Assembly (NCBI GenBank): GCA_937915755.1
Contig: CALGGR010000244.1
Span: 1-18,104, forward strand
Reading direction: 5' to 3'
Origin: an uncultured Fretibacterium sp.
GTDB lineage: Bacteria; Synergistota; Synergistia; Synergistales; Aminobacteriaceae
Length of the DNA: 18,104 nucleotides
This document shows, in pieces, positions 6,803 to 13,594 of this stretch (within the stretch, counting starts at the first letter, position 1; every line of letters begins with the position of its first letter). Made by a program: the position numbers and the translations under genes. The notes under the pieces are model-generated. The model saw only the letters and a list, made by a program, of their open reading frames with translations, searched no databases and was not told the DNA's origin.

Positions 6803-7815
6803 AATAATAATCCTCCTTCACCTTCAACAATCTCACCCGCAACGTAAGCACCATTAACCGCACCCGCCACAAAATCAGCGTCATCACGTTCGCAAACCAG
6901 CATCATTCCCACGCCCATGTTGAAGACGTGGAACATCTCCTCGCGCTGTATATCACCAGCACTCATGATGACATCGAAAATCGGCGGGACTTTGATTTTC
7001 CGAGTGTCAATTTTTGCTGACAGCCCATCGGGTAACGCTCGTGGTATGTTTTCCCAGAATCCTCCGCCCGTAATGTGAGCGATTGACTTCACCCGTCTGA
7101 TGACCGGCATAACGTCCTTAACGTAAATCCTCGTCGGTGTCAGCAATTCCTCGCCAAGCGTCCGGCCAAGTTCGGGGATATATTCCTTCATGTCATGTCC
7201 GGCAAAAACTTTCCTGACCAGTGAGAAGCCGTTTGAATGTACCCCCGATGATGGCAACGCGATCACAACGTCTCCCGCTTTCACGTTCTTAGGGTCAAGA
7301 ATTTCGTCCCTCTCAACAACTCCGACGCAGAACCCCGCAATGTCGTACTCGTCCTCAGGGTAGAAGCCCGGCATTTCCGCAGTCTCACCGCCAATCAGCG
7401 CACATTCAGACTGAACGCAGCCCTCAGCAACTCCCGACACGATTTCGGCCACACGCTCAGGGATATTTTTGCCGACAGCCACGTAGTCCAAGAAGAACAA
7501 CGGCCTCGCCCCGCAGCAAAGAACGTCATTAACGCACATAGCAACGCAGTCAATTCCCACAGTGTCATGCTTGCCCATCGTGAACGCAATCTTTAGCTTC
7601 GTTCCAACGCCGTCAGTCCCTGAGACGAGTACGGGCTTCCTCATTCCTTCAGGGAGCGCGAACATTCCCCCAAATCCCCCCAAGCCTCCAAGAACGCCGG
7701 GCGTAATTGTCCTCGCTACGTGTTCACGCATAAGCCTCACAGCGTCGTAGCCCGCCTGAACGTCAACACCCGATGCCCTATAGCTCTCACTTACTGTATC
7801 TCGCTCTGATTTCAT
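6796..7815 (-). CDS. purM: Phosphoribosylformylglycinamidine cyclo-ligase (AIR synthetase)
   Basis: PurM closes the imidazole ring to form AIR, using ATP, step 5. The 339-residue protein has the usual landmarks: SYRASGVDVQAGYDAV (11-26), GGLGGFGGMFAL (43-54), SGTDGVGTKLKIAF (65-78), the VNDVLCCGARPLFFLDY segment (95-111) and the GGETAEMPGFY motif (142-152). The frame is open for 46 further codons upstream, but these lie inside purE and lack PurM similarity, so the ATG at 7815 is chosen. AAAAGG lies close to it. The gene overlaps the purE end by 29 bases and the purN-purO start by 7, so the three are very probably translated from one mRNA. Confidence 0.97.
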   Translation of the reverse strand: MKSERDTVSESYRASGVDVQAGYDAVRLMREHVARTITPGVLGGLGGFGGMFALPEGMRKPVLVSGTDGVGTKLKIAFTMGKHDTVGIDCVAMCVNDVLCCGARPLFFLDYVAVGKNIPERVAEIVSGVAEGCVQSECALIGGETAEMPGFYPEDEYDIAGFCVGVVERDEILDPKNVKAGDVVIALPSSGVHSNGFSLVRKVFAGHDMKEYIPELGRTLGEELLTPTRIYVKDVMPVIRRVKSIAHITGGGFWENIPRALPDGLSAKIDTRKIKVPPIFDVIMSAGDIQREEMFHVFNMGVGMMLVCERDDADFVAGAVNGAYVAGEIVEGEGGLLLC

Positions 7816-8281
7816 TATCCTTTTGTTCAACCCTTTCTGACGTTTTCGCGGCCTCATCTTCAAGTCTTGCCGAAAGTTCGTCGTCGTCAACCGATAGTAT
7901 CCTCGCCGCAAGCCACGCCGAATTAGCCCCCCCGTCAATCGCAACGCAGGCAACAGGAACTCCCGGAGGCATCTGTGCGGTCGAGAGTAGAGCGTCCATT
8001 CCGCCCAAGTCGCTGGATTTAACGGGTACTCCGATAACGGGAAGCCTCGTGTGTGCCGACAATACCCCTGCGAGTGCTGCTGACTTCCCCGCGATTGCTA
8101 TGATTACCCCGAAGCCTGAACTTCTCGCACTCATTGCAAAGTCGCGGGCAATTTCCGGAGTCCTGTGTGCTGAAATCACTCGGACTTCGCGCGGAATGCT
8201 GAGACGGTCGAGAACGTCAAGGCACTTTTCGGCGATTGGCAAGTCTGAATCTGAACCGAGAATTACTGCGACTTTCTTCAT
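7787..8281 (-). CDS. purE: N5-carboxyaminoimidazole ribonucleotide mutase
   Basis: PurE rearranges N5-CAIR to CAIR, the carboxylation stage of IMP synthesis (class I enzymes also need PurK; class II use CO2 directly). The 164-residue protein starts MKKVAVILGSDSDLP and carries the conserved GSDSDLP and SAHRTPE motifs plus the PVIGVPV segment, typical of class I-like bacterial PurE. It ends in a charged helical tail (about 130-164). No purK is seen in the window. The ATG at 8281 overlaps the csrA stop by four bases (ATGA) and has no strong Shine-Dalgarno, so its translation probably depends on ribosomes finishing csrA. A 51-codon open extension upstream is csrA in another frame and is rejected. 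Confidence 0.96.
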   Translation of the reverse strand: MKKVAVILGSDSDLPIAEKCLDVLDRLSIPREVRVISAHRTPEIARDFAMSARSSGFGVIIAIAGKSAALAGVLSAHTRLPVIGVPVKSSDLGGMDALLSTAQMPPGVPVACVAIDGGANSAWLAARILSVDDDELSARLEDEAAKTSERVEQKDNEIRARYSK

Positions 8282-8559
8282 GACTGGCTGCTCACTTTCA
8301 CGGTTGGAATCTTGCTGAGTTTCGAGAATGCCGAAAGCGGAAGTTTGGGCGTTCCCTTTAGCTCTGCTGACATTGGGGCTTCTGAGGCTGTCATGTTCTC
8401 CTTCACTATGATGTCCCAAAGTTCCTTCCTCCAAATCTGCGTTGACTGCGGGGCTGATATTCCGAGCCTTACGACATCACCGCGAACATCGATTACCATG
8501 ATCTCAATGTCAGTTCCGATCTGAATGCTCTCATTGACTCTTCTGCTAAGGACTAACAT
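8278..8559 (-). CDS. csrA: Carbon storage regulator CsrA with a C-terminal extension
   Basis: CsrA is a small dimeric RNA-binding protein that represses or stabilises target mRNAs at GGA motifs; in FliW-containing bacteria it controls flagellin translation. The core (1-57) is typical: MLVLSRRVNESI start with Leu4, a VVRLGISAP strand, and Arg44 in the position that contacts RNA. The protein is 93 residues long rather than the usual 60-80. The extra tail (about 58-93) is rich in Ser, Lys and Pro, with no known domain. The start codon shares one base with the fliW stop (TAATG) and has GGAGG 9 bases upstream. It precedes purE with an ATGA overlap. Confidence 0.95.
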   Translation of the reverse strand: MLVLSRRVNESIQIGTDIEIMVIDVRGDVVRLGISAPQSTQIWRKELWDIIVKENMTASEAPMSAELKGTPKLPLSAFSKLSKIPTVKVSSQS

Positions 8560-9032
8560 TATTCATCGCCTCCGATCTCTGCTGAGGCTTTCATTTTCTC
8601 GCGTACATCTTCGGGGAAGACGATGTGCCTTATCGGGTAATCCTCATTGAGCGCGATCACTTGAACGGCTTTGTGAGTCTTGAGGTTCACGAGTATGGGT
8701 GCGCGGAGGTTAGCGGTCATGTTCCAGGGGGCAGCCGGAGGAATTGACACGACAATCAGCAATGCGAGGTCAGCAGGATTTACGCTGCCAATGAGCTTGA
8801 GTTCGTCCTCTGGTATTCTAGCGTTGTAATCTGGCTGAACTGCGTCGGGTGAAGTTACGGGCAAAGCAAGATCGGGGTCATCGAGGGACTGAAGCCATTT
8901 CACTGCACTGTCTCCGTCTCCTACGAGTATCCAGTTGAATTTTGTCTCGAAGGCTGGTATTCCGCGCGGGAAGAAAAGGACTTCCTCCTGTGAATACGAG
9001 ATTTCTCCGAAACGTTCGGTGTCGAATTTCAT
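8559..9032 (-). CDS. fliW: Flagellar assembly factor FliW (CsrA antagonist)
   Basis: FliW binds CsrA and relieves its repression; free flagellin releases FliW, so the pair ties flagellin synthesis to export. The 157-residue protein matches the family throughout: an N-terminal strand with FGEISYSQEEVLFFPRGIPAFE (residues 8-29, cited as a position range), a central DLALPVTSP segment and a conserved NLRAPILVN motif. Length is normal. It is the first gene of the minus-strand block and overlaps csrA by one base. The Shine-Dalgarno is weak (AAAGG, about 12 bases upstream). No flagellar structural gene is in view; the neighbours downstream are purine genes instead of the usual flgK/flgL/hag context. 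Confidence 0.95.
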   Translation of the reverse strand: MKFDTERFGEISYSQEEVLFFPRGIPAFETKFNWILVGDGDSAVKWLQSLDDPDLALPVTSPDAVQPDYNARIPEDELKLIGSVNPADLALLIVVSIPPAAPWNMTANLRAPILVNLKTHKAVQVIALNEDYPIRHIVFPEDVREKMKASAEIGGDE

Positions 9033-9070
9033 TGTTATCTACTGCCTTTCGGTGATAAATTTTCCGCATA

Positions 9071-9079
9071 ATAATAGCA
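9071..9079 (-). promoter_or_regulatory. Probable extended -10 promoter of the fliW-csrA-pur block
   Basis: The minus strand has TGCTATTAT (9079-9071), an extended -10 element with the TGn motif. This would start transcription near 9064 and give a leader of about 32 bases before fliW. A partial -35 (TTAGCA, 4 of 6) is 15 bases from an overlapping TATTAT. No clear sigma-28 flagellar promoter was seen. Confidence 0.45.
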
Positions 9080-9087
9080 TGGTAACA

Positions 9088-9116
9088 TTGCTAACTTCCT
9101 GAAAACTTGCTAAACT
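9088..9116 (+). promoter_or_regulatory. Probable promoter of the acidic TPR protein gene
   Basis: TTGCTA (9088-9093) and TAAACT (9111-9116) are separated by exactly 17 bases. Transcription from them would begin at about 9122-9124, only 4-6 bases before the ATG at 9128, which would make the mRNA nearly leaderless. The boxes also lie in a direct repeat, TTGCTAACT / TTGCTAAACT, 19 bases apart. Confidence 0.5.
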
Positions 9117-9127
9117 GACACACCATT

Positions 9128-10546
9128 ATGGAGCAGGAATTATTTGACTGGTTAAATTCACAAACGAAATCTCAGGGTACAGGATTGCTTGTTGCCCCGT
9201 TGAGTCATGAAGTGCAGGAGGATATTCCGGCTCCTCAAGAGAGTATCCCCCCTGATGATTCACAGGACATGGCCGAAGATTCTCCTTCAGATTACGAGGA
9301 GGATAGTGTATTGCAGGCTGAAGACTCGCAGGAAGTTCTTGATGTCCCCGATGATACACAGCCGGAAGATGAGCAAGATGTTCCTGTTGAATCGGACGAT
9401 GAACATGACGAGCAGGATATTCCTGTTGACCTTCAAATCTCAGACATTCAGCAGCCAGACAACGTGGAGGACATACTTGAAATTCCTCAGTCAGACGATA
9501 CTCAAGAAGTCAATGATGACATAACACAGGCTCTTCCCCCTGAAGCATGGTCATACAGTGATGAGGACGAATACTCAACCTTCATACCAGAGGCAGACAA
9601 TCCTGAAGACTTCGTTTCAGATTCAGAATCCGACGATGACCCGGCTAATCAAGATCACGAGTGGCAGGAACGCGCTACAGGTTTCACCCTGAGCCTTGAC
9701 GAGCCGCCGCCCGAACTTTGGACTCACATCAACGATGATGACCCGGAGCCGGATTACGAACCTACAGAGAGTCTTCAGGGAGCTGCATATGTTCAGATTC
9801 ATGGCCGGAATTTCACGGAGCGTCTTCACCACACACTGAAGCACAGGAAGGAACGTGCAGAGGAACGCGCCCAAGCCGAGCATGAGCAGGACAATTCGCA
9901 CCCATACATTCAGAAGGCTGTGATATTAGCGTCTACGCTTTTAATGGCACTGGGATTCGCATTCCTCGCATTGTGGTTCATTGGCCGCGAGACCCCCGAA
10001 GGAATGAAATCACGCGCACAATCTCTCAAAGAGGCCGGGAAGTTTGAGGAAGCCGCTGAGATTTACAGGCGTGCCCACCGACGTTACCCTAACGTTGCGG
10101 AATTTCTTGAGGGACTTTCGGAGACATCAGATAAGGCAGGACACCCTCAGACCGCAAAGGCAGCTCACGACGAATACATCAAGATGACATCGCCCGATAC
10201 TCCCCAAGAAAAAGAGCCTGAAGTCATCGTCCCCCTTAAGCAAGAACCTCCCAAGCCCGAGCCTGTGGGACTAATTCTCAACGATAAGCCTCTGACGTTT
10301 CAGGATTACTTGGACGAAGCAAACCACGCCTATAATATAGGAATGTACAACAGGGCAGTGATAAACTTTTTCCGGGCGCATGAGATCAATTCGGGTGATT
10401 TCAGGCCATACATAGGGCTTGCGGCAAGCTACAGAATGAAGGGAATGTATTTCGACAGCAATAGAATACTCGATGAGGCGAGGCGAAAGTTCGGAAGGAG
10501 TCCCGCACTTGATATGGAATTATATTTCCTGCGGGAAGCCAAATAG
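9128..10546 (+). CDS. Membrane protein with long acidic N-terminal region and TPR-like repeats
   Basis: No named family is recognised. The 472-residue protein begins with about 200 residues that are very rich in Asp, Glu, Gln, Pro and Ser, probably disordered, with loosely repeated blocks such as QDVPV and QDIPV. A basic stretch (228-250) precedes a single membrane helix (about 264-285). The C-terminal part carries TPR-like helical pairs (about 291-354 and 393-457) split by a Pro/Glu-rich linker (355-385). There is no signal peptide; the basic stretch before the helix suggests the acidic part is cytoplasmic and the TPR part is outside. The ATG lacks a Shine-Dalgarno. It is 18 bases before the LUD gene and divergent from fliW. 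Role unknown; scaffolding by the TPRs is a guess. Confidence 0.85.
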   Translation: MEQELFDWLNSQTKSQGTGLLVAPLSHEVQEDIPAPQESIPPDDSQDMAEDSPSDYEEDSVLQAEDSQEVLDVPDDTQPEDEQDVPVESDDEHDEQDIPVDLQISDIQQPDNVEDILEIPQSDDTQEVNDDITQALPPEAWSYSDEDEYSTFIPEADNPEDFVSDSESDDDPANQDHEWQERATGFTLSLDEPPPELWTHINDDDPEPDYEPTESLQGAAYVQIHGRNFTERLHHTLKHRKERAEERAQAEHEQDNSHPYIQKAVILASTLLMALGFAFLALWFIGRETPEGMKSRAQSLKEAGKFEEAAEIYRRAHRRYPNVAEFLEGLSETSDKAGHPQTAKAAHDEYIKMTSPDTPQEKEPEVIVPLKQEPPKPEPVGLILNDKPLTFQDYLDEANHAYNIGMYNRAVINFFRAHEINSGDFRPYIGLAASYRMKGMYFDSNRILDEARRKFGRSPALDMELYFLREAK

Positions 10547-10564
10547 AACAGGAGGGTAAAACTT

Positions 10565-11212
10565 ATGGTACACGAGAACGTAATACGCGCAAATGAAATC
10601 ATCGGCAACGACCTCGTAAAGGCATTGAAGCGGAGGGGCTTTGGTGCTGAATACGTTGCGACTGGCGAGGAAGCATTGAAGAGAGTCCTCGAGATTATTC
10701 CGGCTGATGCTACAGTAGGAATACCCGGCACAATCACAGTGAGGGACATCGGGGCATTGGACGCTTTGAAGGAACGCGGAAACACGGTCTATCAGCACTG
10801 GGGTAAAATGTCCAACGAGGAGCGAAGAGCCGCAAGATTTCAGGAGAACACCGCCGATGTATTCCTTACGAGTGCGAACGCTGTTACGAGGGACGGAAGG
10901 ATCATCAACATTGACGGAACGGGCAATAGAGTCGCGGGGATGGCTTGGGGAAACGGCCTTGTACTTTTCGTGGTCGGAATCAACAAACTTGCTTTCGACC
11001 TTGAGGACGGACTGAAGCGCGCAAAGTCAGCAACAATTCCCAACGCAATCCGGCAGAACGTCGAGACAGCCTGCGTAAAAGCTGGTCATTGCGTGAACTG
11101 TTCGGCAGCTGGAAATGATGACTCGATGTGCAGAGCCATACTCATTCTTGAGGAGGCCGTGAAAGGAAGGAAGTATCACGTTATCGTAGTTGGAGAAGAT
11201 TTCGGGTACTAG
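10565..11212 (+). CDS. LUD-domain protein (LutC/YkgG-like, DUF162)
   Basis: The 215-residue protein matches the LUD (lactate utilisation) domain family. Clear features are the VGIPGTITVRDIGALDAL segment (51-68), ADVFLTSANAVTRDG (97-111) and INIDGTGNRVAGMAWG (114-129). The C-terminus has four cysteines, Cys170, Cys176, Cys179 and Cys189, in the spacing typical of this subfamily, possibly for metal or redox chemistry. LutC works with LutA and LutB in lactate oxidation, but neither is present here, and single LUD proteins are mostly uncharacterised. Its start has AGGAGG 9 bases upstream. The reading frame ends in three consecutive stop codons (TAG TAG TAA), then a terminator-like hairpin. Confidence 0.88.
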   Translation: MVHENVIRANEIIGNDLVKALKRRGFGAEYVATGEEALKRVLEIIPADATVGIPGTITVRDIGALDALKERGNTVYQHWGKMSNEERRAARFQENTADVFLTSANAVTRDGRIINIDGTGNRVAGMAWGNGLVLFVVGINKLAFDLEDGLKRAKSATIPNAIRQNVETACVKAGHCVNCSAAGNDDSMCRAILILEEAVKGRKYHVIVVGEDFGY

Positions 11213-11225
11213 TAGTAATTGAACG

Positions 11226-11257
11226 CCCTCCTGACACGATCGGGAGGGATTATTTTT
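11226..11257 (+). terminator. Intergenic terminator or attenuator after the LUD gene
   Basis: CCCTCCTGA (11226-11234) pairs with TCGGGAGGG (11240-11248) in a nine-pair stem (one G-U) with a five-base loop. A T-rich run interrupted by A follows (ATTATTTTT, 11249-11257). It lies only 18 bases before the next start codon, so it may reduce rather than end transcription into the downstream genes. Confidence 0.8.
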
Positions 11258-11275
11258 GGAGATGATATTTAAGAT

Positions 11276-12262
11276 ATGGAGAACAGAGACAAGATAGTAG
11301 TATTACTAGCGGGAGGAAGGATAGTACAGCGTCAGGACGGTGCAGAACTAACTGACGAGGAGTTATACGCGCTTCTTCCCGATGATTTGAGGACGCATGT
11401 TGTGTTTCAGAAATGGAGCTTCCAGCCCGTGAGCAATTACACGCTAAGAATGTGCGGAGAGCTAATCGGAATGGTGACAAGCTACGTTCACGATGAGGGA
11501 GCGAGAGGAGTCGTCGTAACCTGCGGAATATCATTGCTTGCGGAGCTTTCATATTTTGCCGACTTGGTATGGAATCTAAACCCTCCGTTAATCTTCACTG
11601 GCTCAATCTTCAACGCCGGAACTTCAGGGAGTGAGACGGGTACGAGGCTTCGGCAGTCGGTGAAAGCTGCATTGTCAGGATCATGCACAGGCAAGGGGGC
11701 GTTAATCTGCATTCAGGACGCAATATACGCACCTGCCGACGTCCTTAGAATCTCGAACTTCAACCGCTCTGGGCTTTTAGCATTCCCAGAGTCACCGCTC
11801 GGAGTATTCAGCCAGCCTTCAGGGAACTATATATCGCTGAGATACCCCCGGCATCGTTACGTTCAGAACACTGTGAAGCCTCTTGCGCGTAACATTCCTG
11901 TCATTACTGCGTCATTAGGTGATGGTGATGTTCTTCTGAGGGCATTGCTGGATAAGAGATTCGAGGAACTTGACGGTCTTGTGATTTCAGGACTGGGCGA
12001 CGGTGATGTTCCAAGCTCATGGGTTCCAATGCTGCGAAAACTCATGAAGTCCGACATTCCCATAGTGCTTACGTCGAGATACCCTGACGGAATAGTTCAG
12101 GCAACGGAGAACTACGAGGGAAGTGCGTCCCAGCTTCTCGAAATGGGATTGCTTAACGGCGGAATGCTCTCACCATATCAGGCGCGTATAAAGCTCGCGG
12201 TCGGAATGTCAGCGGGGCTTGAAGGTGATGCTCTTTCGGAATACATAGCGGGGATTCATTAA
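11276..12262 (+). CDS. Asparaginase-fold protein lacking the catalytic residues
   Basis: The 328-residue protein aligns along its length with type I/II L-asparaginases. Shared features are the N-terminal strand and GG turn (7-16), PPLIFTGSIFNAGTSGS (103-119), the ICIQDAIYAPADV region (144-156) and a C-terminal domain with SGLGDGDVPSSW. The catalytic motifs are changed. The family GG-T-I-A nucleophile motif reads GGRIV, putting Arg15 in place of the Thr. The HGTDT motif reads CGISL (83-87), losing the Thr and Asp. The lysine of the DVTKT motif is Arg158. The protein is therefore probably not an amidohydrolase and may bind a ligand or partner. It has weak Shine-Dalgarno spacing (GGAG 14 bases upstream). 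Der follows after one base, so the two are probably co-transcribed. Confidence 0.85.
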   Translation: MENRDKIVVLLAGGRIVQRQDGAELTDEELYALLPDDLRTHVVFQKWSFQPVSNYTLRMCGELIGMVTSYVHDEGARGVVVTCGISLLAELSYFADLVWNLNPPLIFTGSIFNAGTSGSETGTRLRQSVKAALSGSCTGKGALICIQDAIYAPADVLRISNFNRSGLLAFPESPLGVFSQPSGNYISLRYPRHRYVQNTVKPLARNIPVITASLGDGDVLLRALLDKRFEELDGLVISGLGDGDVPSSWVPMLRKLMKSDIPIVLTSRYPDGIVQATENYEGSASQLLEMGLLNGGMLSPYQARIKLAVGMSAGLEGDALSEYIAGIH

Positions 12263-12263
12263 C

Positions 12264-13577
12264 ATGGCCGGAATTGTAGCGATAATAGGCCGGCCTAACG
12301 CCGGGAAATCCTCACTCTTCAACCGTCTCACCGGCACGAAGGACGCAATCATTGACGACATGCCAGGTGTAACACGCGACAGGCTTTACGGGGAATGCGA
12401 GTACGAGAAGCGGAATTTCTATGTTGTTGACACTGGGGGAATATTTGGCGAGGACTCGGAGTTCAGCGCGGGGATAAAGTCTCATGTTGAGGCGGCTGTG
12501 AGGGAATGCGACGCTGTAATATTTCTTGTCGACGGAAAAGCAGGGATTACAGGCTCGGACGAGGAGATTTCTGACTTCATTCGTCACGCAGGCAACAAGC
12601 CCGTTATAGTGGCCGTGAACAAACTCGATGACCCAAAGCATGATGACACCGCTAATGACGCTTACGCTTTGGGATTTGAGCGTGTAGTCCCTGTAAGCGC
12701 GATGCACAAACGGGGGATATATGAGCTTCTTGACGCTGTTATTGACGTTCTCCCTGTTGATGAGGGTTACGAGGAAGATGACGATGATGAAATCAGGCTT
12801 GTAATTGCGGGCAAACCTAACGTCGGAAAATCCTCGCTCCTCAACAAAATCACGAACACTGAACGCTCACTGGTAAGTCCGATTGCAGGGACAACGAGAG
12901 ACCCGGTAGACACACGCGCGGAAATTGACGGCCAGAAGTTCAGGATAGTCGACACTGCGGGACTAAGGAGGCGTGCAAAGTTCGACGGTGATTTGGAGTA
13001 TTATTCATTCGTAAGGACACTCTCTGCGGTTGACAGGTCTGATATAGCATTACTGTTGATGGACGCTCAGGACATTTGCACGGAACAGGACAAGAGAATA
13101 GCCGGCCATGTTGTGAAGAAAGGAAAGGGAATCATTCTCGTCGTCAATAAATGGGACTTGATGAACGGAGAGAAGAAGGCTGACGAAATAATGACGAGGA
13201 TACGAGATGAGATGCCGTTCGTGAGTTACGCGCCCGTTATTTTCACGTCAGCACTCAGCGGTCGAGGTGTCGGGAAAATTCTACAGTCAGCAGTAATAAT
13301 CAACGAGAACCGAAAGAAGCATATACCGACGAACCTTCTCAACCGATTGATGAGGGACGTATTAGCGTTTGACAGATTGCCGTCAGACAGAAAAGGACGC
13401 AGCCTCAAGGTGTATTACTGTTCGCAGGCAGAGGGTGAGCCCCCGACGTTTATATTCTTCGTGAATAACCCTGAGCTTGTGAATACGGGCTTCGAGAATC
13501 ACGTGAAGAATAAGATTCGAGAGCTTGAGGATTTTACGGGGACACCGATTCGTACTTTTTGGCGCGGGAAGGAGTGA
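12264..13577 (+). CDS. der: Ribosome-assembly GTPase Der (EngA)
   Basis: Der is an essential GTPase with two G domains that matures the 50S ribosomal subunit. All motifs are intact in this 437-residue protein. G domain 1 has GRPNAGKS (9-16), DTGG (56-59) and NKLD (119-122). An acidic linker follows (about 166-177). G domain 2 has GKPNVGKS (183-190), DTAG (230-233) and NKWD (295-298). The C-terminal KH-like domain ends with a conserved FTGTPIR segment. Length is normal. The ATG follows the asparaginase-like stop by one base and has GGGG about 10 bases upstream. The stop codon is 4 bases from the convergent AlaX stop. Confidence 0.98.
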   Translation: MAGIVAIIGRPNAGKSSLFNRLTGTKDAIIDDMPGVTRDRLYGECEYEKRNFYVVDTGGIFGEDSEFSAGIKSHVEAAVRECDAVIFLVDGKAGITGSDEEISDFIRHAGNKPVIVAVNKLDDPKHDDTANDAYALGFERVVPVSAMHKRGIYELLDAVIDVLPVDEGYEEDDDDEIRLVIAGKPNVGKSSLLNKITNTERSLVSPIAGTTRDPVDTRAEIDGQKFRIVDTAGLRRRAKFDGDLEYYSFVRTLSAVDRSDIALLLMDAQDICTEQDKRIAGHVVKKGKGIILVVNKWDLMNGEKKADEIMTRIRDEMPFVSYAPVIFTSALSGRGVGKILQSAVIINENRKKHIPTNLLNRLMRDVLAFDRLPSDRKGRSLKVYYCSQAEGEPPTFIFFVNNPELVNTGFENHVKNKIRELEDFTGTPIRTFWRGKE

Positions 13578-13594
13578 GGTTTTAACCCTCCTTC
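13568..13594. repeat. Inverted repeat across two convergent gene ends
   Basis: GAAGGAG (13568-13574) is the inverse of CTCCTTC (13588-13594), and GGTT/AACC extends the stem inside with a bulged TGA. The hairpin contains the stop codons of both der and the AlaX gene. It has no clear T run on either side, so bidirectional termination is only possible. Confidence 0.6.

Noticed and set aside
7816..7953. Longer purM start at 7953
   Set aside because: The added 46 codons are purE sequence in another frame, very rich in Arg and unlike any PurM.
10429..10798. Minus-strand open frames of 92-118 codons
   Set aside because: They are antisense to the end of the TPR gene and start of the LUD gene, with no family features.
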